A stretch of DNA of 64,000 nucleotides from Christiangramia echinicola DSM 19838 (lineage in GTDB: Bacteria > Bacteroidota > Bacteroidia > Flavobacteriales > Flavobacteriaceae), in contig NZ_AUHG01000011.1 of NCBI RefSeq assembly GCF_000423065.1, positions 186,001 to 250,000 of the forward strand, in the 5' to 3' direction. Of the stretch, positions 8,741-16,377 are shown one piece after another (position 1 is the first letter of the stretch; every line of letters starts with the position of its first letter). The notes beneath the pieces were generated by a model. The model saw nothing but the letters and a program-made list of their open reading frames with translations, was not told the DNA's origin and did not search any database. The position numbers and the translations under genes were made by a program.

Positions 8741-8789
8741 CAATTTATAGATTGCTCGTTTAAAAGCCTGTTAATGTATTTTTAAATTA

Positions 8790-9032
8790 TCATTCATTTT
8801 CCATTTTATTAATGGCCATTTCGTATTCTTCCATCGCTTCTCGAACAGCATCGATATTGTCTGAAGCTTTCTGGTGTGCATCTTCCATCACTTTTTCCAA
8901 ATTCTTATCTGGATGTTGAAATAAGTCTGTGATCACATGATTGATTTTGTCAATAATACTACTTTGAGTATTCTTAATATCTTCCAGCTTATTTAACGTA
9001 GACCTCATGTGGTCAAGTTTCTCCTGATCCAT
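8790..9032 (-). CDS. Small helical protein of unknown function
   Basis: An 80-residue acidic, entirely helical protein with coiled-coil-like heptads (MRSTLNKLEDIKNTQSSIID, VREAMEEYEMAINKMENE). It contains no Cys, no membrane segment and no signal peptide. I do not recognise the family. The gene stands alone between the ene-reductase and the photolyase operon, with a terminator-like hairpin 50 bases downstream. Confidence 0.55.
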   Translation of the reverse strand: MDQEKLDHMRSTLNKLEDIKNTQSSIIDKINHVITDLFQHPDKNLEKVMEDAHQKASDNIDAVREAMEEYEMAINKMENE

Positions 9033-9122
9033 AATTTATATGTTTTTAGTTAATCTAATTTACTTTAACATTTAGATGGTCCAAAGACTCTTAACAGCTT
9101 TTAGAACAGGTTTATTATAATA

Positions 9123-10235
9123 TTATGAAACTTGTTCTTCATCGTAAGCAGGGTAATCTGTGTAACCTTCCTTGCCTGGAGTGTAAAAAGTATCCTGATC
9201 ATATTCTGCCAGTGGCCATTTATTTTCAAAACGCTTTGCCAGATCTGGGTTAGAAATGAACAGTTTTGCATAAGATACCAGGTCTGCATCACCGTCTTCA
9301 ATTACTTTGTTCCCAGATTCACGATCAAAACCATTATTGATCATTAGCGTACCGTTATAGATCTTACGGTAATGCTTGGCGATCTCTGTTTTTAAAAATG
9401 GTACATCGCTTACATCAGTAAATGGTTCAGATAGATGAACGTAGGCCAGATCATAAGCATTTAATTTTTCAATGATATAGTCGAAAGTGGCTATGCTTTC
9501 TTCTGTAGCCACAATTCCGAAGGATTTGTGCAACGATGGATTGAATCTGCATCCTATTTGATTCTCAGGCCAAACTTCAACGATGGCTTCCAGAACATCA
9601 AAGAAAAACCGTGCTCTGTTTGGGATGCTACCTCCGTAATCATCTGTTCGCTGATTTGCATTTGCATTAAAGAACTGGTGAAACAAATATCCGTTAGAGG
9701 AATGTATTTCTACACCGTCAAAACCTGCTTCTTTAGCCATTTGAGCCGCATTCTTAAATTCCTGGATTGTCTCCTGGATTTCCTGAATACTCATTTCTTT
9801 AGGCTCTGTAGTTTTTTCAAATCCTTCAGGAGTGTAAACCTTTTCATCAGGGTTTACCGCGCTTGGCGCCAAAGGTTTTTCCCCATCATGAAATTTTGGA
9901 TGAGAAATACGGCCTACGTGCCATAGTTGCATAAATATTTTACCGTCATTTTCATGTACCGCTTCGGTCACTTTTTTCCATCCATCAACCTGCTCTGCAG
10001 TGTGCATTCCCGGTGTGTTTACATAACCTACCGCTCTTTTAGAAACCTGTGAGCCTTCAGATATTATCAATCCTGCTCCAGCACGTTGAGAGTAATATTC
10101 TACATGCATATTAGTAGGAACTTTATCTTTATTGTCGGCACGGCTTCTGGTCATAGGAGCCATGATCACCCGGTTTTTCAATGTCATATTTCCCATCTTA
10201 AAGGGCTGTAATAAAGGTTGTTTTTCTGTATTCAT
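9123..10235 (-). CDS. Old Yellow Enzyme-family ene-reductase (alkene reductase)
   Basis: 370 residues, full length for the NemA/OYE family: an FMN-binding TIM barrel that reduces activated C=C bonds or nitro compounds using NAD(P)H. Visible landmarks are LKNRVIMAPMTRSRAD near the N-terminus, MQLWHVGRISHP, the active-site segment VEIHSSNGYLFHQFF with NQRTDDYGGSI, and the C-terminal flavin phosphate site. The active-site pair is His-Ser-Ser-Asn rather than the common His-x-x-His/Asn variants being distinguishable here. It is divergent from kmo across a 200-base gap. Confidence 0.9.
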   Translation of the reverse strand: MNTEKQPLLQPFKMGNMTLKNRVIMAPMTRSRADNKDKVPTNMHVEYYSQRAGAGLIISEGSQVSKRAVGYVNTPGMHTAEQVDGWKKVTEAVHENDGKIFMQLWHVGRISHPKFHDGEKPLAPSAVNPDEKVYTPEGFEKTTEPKEMSIQEIQETIQEFKNAAQMAKEAGFDGVEIHSSNGYLFHQFFNANANQRTDDYGGSIPNRARFFFDVLEAIVEVWPENQIGCRFNPSLHKSFGIVATEESIATFDYIIEKLNAYDLAYVHLSEPFTDVSDVPFLKTEIAKHYRKIYNGTLMINNGFDRESGNKVIEDGDADLVSYAKLFISNPDLAKRFENKWPLAEYDQDTFYTPGKEGYTDYPAYDEEQVS

Positions 10236-10435
10236 TGTTTTTTTTCTTAAAATTACCGGTTAAGATTTGTCCTTGCTGTTAATTAAATTATAAATGATCC
10301 CATTTAGGGGAGTGACACCTAATCCCTCGATAATAAAGACTGTTTCAGAATAATTAAGTAATTTCGCAAATAGAAATAATGCAATCTTTAGGCAATTTTT
10401 AAACCTCTGCCGGGATTTACTTTTCAAAACTATAC

Positions 10436-11779
10436 ATGCACAAAGAAAAAGATGTAGCCATAGTAGGATCAGGACTTGTAGGATCATTGCTTGCTATTTT
10501 CCTAAGGAATCAAGGGCATAAAGTTACTGTTTTCGACCGGCGACCAGATGTTCGTAAAGTTCAGTTTTCCGGCCGATCTATAAATCTGGCCATGTCTAAT
10601 AGGGGGTGGAAAGCATTGCGAGAAGCTGGAGTAGAAGATGAAATTAGGGATCTAGCCCTTCCTTTAGATAAAAGAGCTATGCATGTAGAGGGGCAACCGG
10701 TATACTTTCAGAAATACGGTGAAGAAGGAGAAGCAATTTATTCTATTTCCCGTGGTGTTCTAAACAGGAAGATGATAGATCTTGCCGAAGCTGCCGGGGC
10801 TGAATTCCGGTTTGAAGAAAAGATCTGGGATGTAGATATGAAAGAGGCCAGGCTCTATACGGGGGAGTCTGAAAAAAGCGTTTGGAAAGAATACAAATTT
10901 GATCTGATATTTGGCGCAGATGGCGCTTTCTCCAGGGTTCGCCATAAAATGCAGCGACAAAGTCGCTTTAATTATTCTCAGCACTTTATAGATGTTGGTT
11001 ATAAGGAGCTTACTATTCTGGCTAATGAAGATGGCTCACACAAGCTGGATAATTCTTCGTTTCATATTTGGCCACGTGGTAATTTTATGCTAATAGCAAT
11101 GCCTAACCTCGATGGGACATTTACCTGTACTTTATTTATGCCTTTTGAAGGAGATATCTCATTTGAAAGTTTAAAGACCGAGCAGCAGGCAGACGCTTTT
11201 TTTGAAACTTATTTCCCGGATATTAAAGATGAAATTTCGAATTTAAAGAAAGACTTCTTTAAAAATCCAACCAGTGCCATGGTGACTATTAAATGTTTCC
11301 CATGGTCTTATTTCGATAAGATCACCCTTGTTGGAGATTCTGCTCATGCGATTGTTCCTTTTTATGGCCAGGGTATGAATGCAGGTTTCGAGGATATCTC
11401 AGTTCTTAATGAGAAAATAGACAAATATGGGGATGACTGGGAGCAAATATTTGAGGAATATCAAACCGAAAGGAAGCCAAATGCAGACGCTATTGCGGAA
11501 TTAAGTTACCGCAATTTCATTGAAATGAGCAGTAAAACTGCAAATCCATTGTTTTTACTTAGAAAAAAGATCGAAAAGAAATTTGCCCAGAATCACCCTG
11601 ATCTCTGGATTCCTTTATACTCCAGAGTTACATTCTCAGATAAGGCCTATTCTGAAGCTTTGAAAATTGGCGATTACCAGAGAGAAATTATGGATGAGGT
11701 GATGAAGATCCCTCACATAGAAGAGACCTGGGAAAGTAAGGAAGTAGAGCAAAAAATTATAGATCTTATAAATAATTAA
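10436..11779 (+). CDS. kmo: Kynurenine 3-monooxygenase (FAD-dependent)
   Basis: 447 residues. KMO hydroxylates kynurenine to 3-hydroxykynurenine using NADPH and O2. The dinucleotide motif VGSGLVGSLLAIFLRNQGH is at residues 10-28, the family-specific RSINLAMSNRG at about 46-56, the FADGAFSRVR-type motif (GADGAFSRVRHK) at about 160, and the second FAD motif GDSAHAIVPFYGQGMNAGFE at about 300. The C-terminus has the helices that anchor eukaryotic KMO, here soluble. Together with kynU it would convert kynurenine to 3-hydroxyanthranilate. Confidence 0.93.
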   Translation: MHKEKDVAIVGSGLVGSLLAIFLRNQGHKVTVFDRRPDVRKVQFSGRSINLAMSNRGWKALREAGVEDEIRDLALPLDKRAMHVEGQPVYFQKYGEEGEAIYSISRGVLNRKMIDLAEAAGAEFRFEEKIWDVDMKEARLYTGESEKSVWKEYKFDLIFGADGAFSRVRHKMQRQSRFNYSQHFIDVGYKELTILANEDGSHKLDNSSFHIWPRGNFMLIAMPNLDGTFTCTLFMPFEGDISFESLKTEQQADAFFETYFPDIKDEISNLKKDFFKNPTSAMVTIKCFPWSYFDKITLVGDSAHAIVPFYGQGMNAGFEDISVLNEKIDKYGDDWEQIFEEYQTERKPNADAIAELSYRNFIEMSSKTANPLFLLRKKIEKKFAQNHPDLWIPLYSRVTFSDKAYSEALKIGDYQREIMDEVMKIPHIEETWESKEVEQKIIDLINN

Positions 11780-11806
11780 AAAAGCTGCCAATTGGCAGCC
11801 TTTTTT
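11778..11806. terminator. Bidirectional terminator between kmo and msrA
   Basis: The palindrome GCTGCCAATTGGCAGC (11784-11799) is flanked by an A run on the left and a T run on the right, so it can terminate both kmo and the convergent msrA transcript. Confidence 0.8.
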
Positions 11807-11808
11807 AA

Positions 11809-12471
11809 TTAATGAGCGTCCTCCTTGAGTATATCCGGGAATTTCGCTTTGAACCTATTTAGTCTTGGAATCGAAACATTCTGTATATAAGGATTGGAAG
11901 GATTGTTTCTTTCATAATCTTGATGGTAATCTTCTGCTTCCCAGAATTTCTGAAATGGGAGGATCTCGGCAGCAATAGGCTTGTCATAATTCTTAGCTAC
12001 TTCAGCCTTTACTTCTTCAATCATCTTCTTTTGTTCCGCATTTTGAAAAAATATAATTGATCTATATTGCGAACCCCTATCTGGTCCCTGTCCATTCACT
12101 TGCGTAGGATCCTGTGAGCCAAAATATACTTCTACCAGCGTTTTAAAGCTTACAACTTCAGGATCGTAAATAACTTCTACTGCCTCTGCATGTCCTGTTT
12201 TACCTGTGTTGCTGGATTCATAGGTTGGATTTTTGGTATGGCCGCCAGCATAACCGGAGATCGATTCATCAACACCTTCGATACTTTCATAAATAGCTTC
12301 AACACACCAGAAACATCCACTGGCAAAATATGCCTTTTTCATCCCATTCTGTGCCTTAACTTCTACAGGTTCTGCATTAGCAATTTCCGGTTTTGTAGCA
12401 TTAGAATCACCGGTTTGATTTCCGCAGGCCAGAAAGACGAGGCTGATAAAATTTAGTAATAAGAATTTCAT
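11809..12471 (-). CDS. msrA: Peptide-methionine (S)-S-oxide reductase, lipid-anchored
   Basis: 220 residues: a lipoprotein signal peptide with lipobox LACG, a linker of about 25 residues, and a full MsrA domain. The catalytic Cys is in ASGCFWCVEAIYE; GYAGGHTKNPTYE, GHAEAVEVIYDP and GSQDPTQVNGQGPDRGSQYR complete the substrate-binding signature. It reduces oxidised methionines, and the signal places this copy outside the cytoplasm, probably on the periplasmic face of a membrane. It sits 2 bases downstream of another lipoprotein gene, an apparent operon. Confidence 0.93.
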   Translation of the reverse strand: MKFLLLNFISLVFLACGNQTGDSNATKPEIANAEPVEVKAQNGMKKAYFASGCFWCVEAIYESIEGVDESISGYAGGHTKNPTYESSNTGKTGHAEAVEVIYDPEVVSFKTLVEVYFGSQDPTQVNGQGPDRGSQYRSIIFFQNAEQKKMIEEVKAEVAKNYDKPIAAEILPFQKFWEAEDYHQDYERNNPSNPYIQNVSIPRLNRFKAKFPDILKEDAH

Positions 12472-12473
12472 AG

Positions 12474-13082
12474 TTATTTCTTTTTATAAGTTCCTTCAAG
12501 GGTTTTTTTGCCATATAAAGCATAATCAACGGCTATTTTTCCGTCGATGGAAAAACCTTTCCAGTCCAGTTTCATAGTTCCATTAGGTTCAGGACTTAAA
12601 ACTGCAATTGGCGTACCAGTTTCAAATTTATCCCAGGGTATATCCTCATTTGAGGTACGTGAAGACTTTCCGCTATAATAAATTTCTATATTCTCTCCAT
12701 TTTTCTGAAAACTAGCATTGATAAACAGGTCATCTTCTTTTAGGCATAATTCTGAAGTACTGCTGGTAACTTCTAAGCAGAAGCACTGACAGCTATTATC
12801 TTCCAGATGATCTGTATTTATATACGTGCCGGCAAAATCACCATTGCTATAGTTTTTTTTAGTTTCATCTTCCTTTTCAGGATCTGAACCATTCAATTGG
12901 GAATCTTCATTGGATTGCGATGCATTTTCCTTTGACTTTGTGTTTAGGTTCTGATCTGAATTTTGGTCTGTATTCTGATATGCATTTTGATTAGGATCGG
13001 CATCTGCATCATTTTCCTTTTTTGAATCATTACATGATGTGATGCTTAGAAATAAGCATAATAAGATAATTGTAGCTCTCAT
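12474..13082 (-). CDS. Lipoprotein with an Asn/Gln/Asp-rich linker, unknown function
   Basis: 202 residues. The signal peptide ends in the lipobox ITSC; about 60 residues of low complexity follow (repeating NQN/DQN units such as NQNAYQNTDQNSDQN), then a compact C-terminal domain from about residue 85 containing one CQCFC cluster and a further Cys (LCLKEDD). The CQCFC pattern near the domain start suggests disulfides or metal binding. I do not recognise the family. It precedes msrA by 2 bases. Confidence 0.6.
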   Translation of the reverse strand: MRATIILLCLFLSITSCNDSKKENDADADPNQNAYQNTDQNSDQNLNTKSKENASQSNEDSQLNGSDPEKEDETKKNYSNGDFAGTYINTDHLEDNSCQCFCLEVTSSTSELCLKEDDLFINASFQKNGENIEIYYSGKSSRTSNEDIPWDKFETGTPIAVLSPEPNGTMKLDWKGFSIDGKIAVDYALYGKKTLEGTYKKK

Positions 13083-13183
13083 AATAAACGAAATTGGGTT
13101 AGCTAAAGGTAATCTATTAATGGTCGTTTATTGTGAAAGACTTGTTAATCCGGTAGCAGAGAGGGATTTTGAATTTGTAGTAT

Positions 13184-13248
13184 AAAAAAACTGCCTAAAG
13201 AACTTTTGCTTCAGATCCTAGATCTTACTGTTATTCTTCAGGCAGTTT
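13184..13248 (-). terminator. Long hairpin terminator after the coiled-coil gene
   Basis: AAACTGCCT (13188-13196) pairs with AGGCAGTTT (13240-13248); a 43-base loop contains the smaller palindrome AGATCCTAGATCT-like. On the minus strand the stem is followed by seven T residues. The loop is unusually long for a plain terminator. Confidence 0.65.
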
Positions 13249-13272
13249 ATTATATATAGAGAGTAAAAAAGT

Positions 13273-14052
13273 TTAGAACTTTTTGAACATACCTTCCATT
13301 TTCTCTTGCTCTTCTTTTGCCAGTTCTTCGTCTACTAAGATTCTTCCACTGTGCTCGTCTGTAATGATCTTTTTGCGACCAGCGATCTCCATGATCACCT
13401 GAGGTGGAATAGTGAAGAAAGAACCGCCAGAAGCTCCACGCTCTACAGGTACAACTGCAAGACCATTCTTAACGTTGCTTCTTATTCTTTTGTATGCTGA
13501 AACTAATCTGTCTTCGATATTCTTTTCGTATTCCTCAGACTTCGAGATAAGAGCCTGCTCTTCTTTTTCTGTCTCCTTCAGGATCTCATCAAGTTCACTT
13601 TTCTTATGCTTAAGGTGCGCCTGACGCTCAGAAAGTTTCTCTTTAGTTTGAGTAATCACTTCTTTCTTCTGCTCGATCTTCGCTTTGTATTCTTTGATGT
13701 GTTTCTCAGAAAGTTCGATCTCTAATTCCTGGAATTCAACTTCTTTACTTAAAGCGTTGAATTCTCTGTTGTTACGAACATTTTTCTGTTGGTCAGAGTA
13801 CTTTTTGATTGCAGTCTTAGATTCTTCAACCTGGTTCTTCTTGTTCTTGATGTCATTTTCAATGACCTCTATGTCTGCATCCAGTTTCTCCAGGCGTCTG
13901 TTTAAACCTGCTACTTCATCTTCTAGATCTTCAACTTCAAGAGGAAGTTCACCACGTACGTTCCTAATTTCATCAATTCGCGAATCCACCAACTGAAGAT
14001 CGTACAGTGATCTTAACTTCTCTTCTACAGTAACATCGTTTTTTTTCGCCAT
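13273..14052 (-). CDS. C4 zinc-ribbon (DUF164) family coiled-coil protein lacking its cysteines
   Basis: 259 residues: an N-terminal helical domain, a long antiparallel coiled coil at about residues 30-185, and a C-terminal ribbon-like domain. This is the layout of the C4-type zinc ribbon proteins (CT398/HP0958 type). However the ribbon segment (IPPQVIMEIAGRKKIITDEH, then SGRILVDEEL) has no cysteine at the positions where CxxC pairs normally lie, and the whole protein is Cys-free. HP0958 relatives act in flagellar export or RNA binding; the role here is unknown. It starts 1 base after the Nif3-like gene ends, a conserved pairing. Confidence 0.85.
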   Translation of the reverse strand: MAKKNDVTVEEKLRSLYDLQLVDSRIDEIRNVRGELPLEVEDLEDEVAGLNRRLEKLDADIEVIENDIKNKKNQVEESKTAIKKYSDQQKNVRNNREFNALSKEVEFQELEIELSEKHIKEYKAKIEQKKEVITQTKEKLSERQAHLKHKKSELDEILKETEKEEQALISKSEEYEKNIEDRLVSAYKRIRSNVKNGLAVVPVERGASGGSFFTIPPQVIMEIAGRKKIITDEHSGRILVDEELAKEEQEKMEGMFKKF

Positions 14053-14053
14053 A

Positions 14054-15148
14054 TTATAAATAATGTATTGGATTGGTATTTGTATCTGCTAAAATAAGTG
14101 CAAAACTACTAATTTTTTTGCTAAGAAAAGAATATAGTAAATTTTTTGTAAACTGTTCACTTTCATAGTGTCCAATATCTGCCAGCACCAGCTTTTCCTC
14201 GGCTTTATAGAAATCGTGATATTTTAGATCTGCAGTTATATAAATATCTGCTCCGGCAGCTTTGGCATTATTGATCGCAAAAGCGCCGCTTCCTCCCAGA
14301 ACAGCCACTTTTTTTATGGGTTTATTCAGGAGTTTGGAGTGTCTTACACAGCCAGTCTTAAAAGTTTCTTTTAACTGGTTTAAAAAAGTTTTTTCATCTG
14401 TTTCTGTTTCAAGCTCTCCGATCATTCCCATTCCCAGATGTTGATTGTTGTTTTCCAGGCTATGAATTTCATAAGCCACTTCTTCATAAGGATGAGCCTT
14501 AAAAAGATTTTTAAGAATTTTGGATTCTAAATGTGCAGAGTAGGTAATACCTATCTGAGATTCTTCCTCATAATGAACTTCTCCTTTTTTGCCAATAACG
14601 GGATTAGAGTCTTCATTACCCTTAAAGCTTCCTTTACCAATAACATTAAAGCTGCAGTTGTCATAATTTCCTATGCTTCCCGCTCCTGCAGCAAATAAAG
14701 CATCTCTAACTGTCTCTGAATCCTGACAGGGAACAAATGTCGTCAGTTTTTTAATTGAATTTTTTCTGGGGATTAGAATTTGCCTGTTTTTAAGGCCGAT
14801 CTTTTCACAGATCATATCATTCACTCCTTTATACTGATTGTCCAGAGCGGTATGGATCGCATAAATTGCAATGTTATTTTTAATTGCCTTTAGAATTGTT
14901 CTTTGAACATAATCTTTGCCTGTAAGCTTCTTAAGACCAGAGAAGATAATTGGATGAAAACTAATAACAAGATTACAATTTTTAGCTATTGCTTCATCTA
15001 CAGTGGCTTCAAGAGTATCCAGGGTGATAAGGGCACCGCTAACTTCTGTAGACGAATCTCCTACCAAAAGTCCTATATTGTCAAAGTCTTCAGCATACTT
15101 AGTGGGAGCAAAATCTTCTATCAGGTCAATTACTTCCTTTATGATCAT
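14054..15148 (-). CDS. Nif3-like dinuclear metal-centre protein
   Basis: 364 residues, the long version of the Nif3/GTP cyclohydrolase I type 2 family in which a PII-like domain is inserted in the middle (about residues 130-240). Metal-binding histidines appear in ISFHPIIFSGLKKLTG, AIHTALDN and, at the C-terminus, ADIGHYESEQ. Function in bacteria is unsettled. It is followed at 1 base by the coiled-coil gene and is probably co-transcribed with it; lpxK is divergent. Confidence 0.9.
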   Translation of the reverse strand: MIIKEVIDLIEDFAPTKYAEDFDNIGLLVGDSSTEVSGALITLDTLEATVDEAIAKNCNLVISFHPIIFSGLKKLTGKDYVQRTILKAIKNNIAIYAIHTALDNQYKGVNDMICEKIGLKNRQILIPRKNSIKKLTTFVPCQDSETVRDALFAAGAGSIGNYDNCSFNVIGKGSFKGNEDSNPVIGKKGEVHYEEESQIGITYSAHLESKILKNLFKAHPYEEVAYEIHSLENNNQHLGMGMIGELETETDEKTFLNQLKETFKTGCVRHSKLLNKPIKKVAVLGGSGAFAINNAKAAGADIYITADLKYHDFYKAEEKLVLADIGHYESEQFTKNLLYSFLSKKISSFALILADTNTNPIHYL

Positions 15149-15267
15149 AATTTAATATTTTAGCCTTCAGTTTGAAATGAACAACTGGTTGAAATTGTAG
15201 AAATAAGCTGCAATTTCTCAAATTTGTTTGGTAACTGTTCAAATATAAATATTATACAAAGCCTTTC

Positions 15268-16281
15268 ATGCCGAATCTAAGAAAATTACTTTTTCCATTT
15301 TCATTAATATACCATGGAGTAACAGAGGTTCGGAATAAGCTTTATGATGCAGGGATATTAAATTCTACAAGATATGATATACCAATTATAGCTGTGGGGA
15401 ATCTCAACATGGGGGGGACAGGTAAATCGCCCATGATCGAATATTTAATTGAAATATTAGGAAAGGATCATGTAGTAGCAAGTTTAAGTCGTGGATATAA
15501 AAGGGAAAGCGAAGGTTTTCAACTTGTGGAGATTTCAGATTCTGTTGCTAAATCTGGTGACGAACCCTTGCAGTTTAAAATTAAATTCCCGGAAACCATC
15601 GTTGCGGTAGATGCTAATAGGAGGGAAGGTATTGAAGAGTTAAAGAAATATTCTCCAGATCTTATTCTTCTGGATGACGCTTTTCAGCATAGAAAAGTAC
15701 AGGCTGGTTTGTATATTCTTTTAACCGCCTTTGGAGATCTGTATACAGATGATTTTGTCTTGCCAGTCGGAAATTTGAGGGAGTCTTCTAAAGGAGCTGA
15801 AAGGGCGCAGATCATCATAGTTACCAAATGCCCTGATGATCTAAGTTCCTCTGAAATGAGCAGGATTAGAAAGAAATTAAAGCCATCATTAGATCAGTCC
15901 GTATTTTTCAGTTCAATTAAATATGCAGGCAAAATCATATCAACAAAAGAGGAGTTGGCATTAAATGATATTGAAGCATCAGATTTTGTTCTGGTTACGG
16001 GCATAGCTAGGCCTAAGCCACTAATTGAATTCCTGGGATCAAAAAACATTGAGCTGGAGCATTTTAAGTTTCCAGATCATCATAATTTCACAGAAAAGGA
16101 GATTAGTAAACTTAAAGAAGCCTCTAAAATACTTACTACGGAAAAGGATTATATGAGGCTTAAAGATAAACTTCCGCTGGAAAAGCTTTATTATTTGCCT
16201 ATAGAAGTTGAATTTCTGGATCACGGCAAGGCCAATTTTGATAAGAAAATCATGTCATATGTGAATGAAAAAGAGGTGTAA
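15268..16281 (+). CDS. lpxK: Tetraacyldisaccharide 4'-kinase
   Basis: 337 residues. LpxK phosphorylates the lipid A disaccharide at the inner membrane. The P-loop NLNMGGTGKSPMIEYL is at about residues 46-61, and LSRGYKRESEGF, SGDEPLQFK, DDAFQHRKV and the C-terminal TEKDYMRLKD are family signatures. The start ATG fits the family N-terminus (LRKLLFPFSLIYHGVTEVRN). The stop codon lies inside the stem of the terminator. Confidence 0.95.
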   Translation: MPNLRKLLFPFSLIYHGVTEVRNKLYDAGILNSTRYDIPIIAVGNLNMGGTGKSPMIEYLIEILGKDHVVASLSRGYKRESEGFQLVEISDSVAKSGDEPLQFKIKFPETIVAVDANRREGIEELKKYSPDLILLDDAFQHRKVQAGLYILLTAFGDLYTDDFVLPVGNLRESSKGAERAQIIIVTKCPDDLSSSEMSRIRKKLKPSLDQSVFFSSIKYAGKIISTKEELALNDIEASDFVLVTGIARPKPLIEFLGSKNIELEHFKFPDHHNFTEKEISKLKEASKILTTEKDYMRLKDKLPLEKLYYLPIEVEFLDHGKANFDKKIMSYVNEKEV

Positions 16282-16296
16282 AAAACACCTCTTTTT
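16268..16296 (+). terminator. Terminator of lpxK
   Basis: A perfect 12-bp stem AAAAAGAGGTGT/ACACCTCTTTTT with a 5-base A loop; the 5' arm overlaps the last codons of lpxK. Confidence 0.85.
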
Positions 16297-16377
16297 ATAT
16301 TTGGCTAATTCAAACTATATGAGTCTTCTCTATATAATTTAATTAGCATTTCTTTTTACAAAGCCTGTGCCAGAAAT

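Noticed and set aside
10260-10487. A 75-codon minus-strand frame in the gap between the ene-reductase and kmo
   Set aside because: It overlaps the kmo start and encodes a hydrophobic, repetitive sequence with no family resemblance.
13184-13248. A structured small RNA or riboswitch between the lipoprotein gene and the coiled-coil gene
   Set aside because: The stem, T run and position at the end of a gene are explained by a terminator with a long loop.
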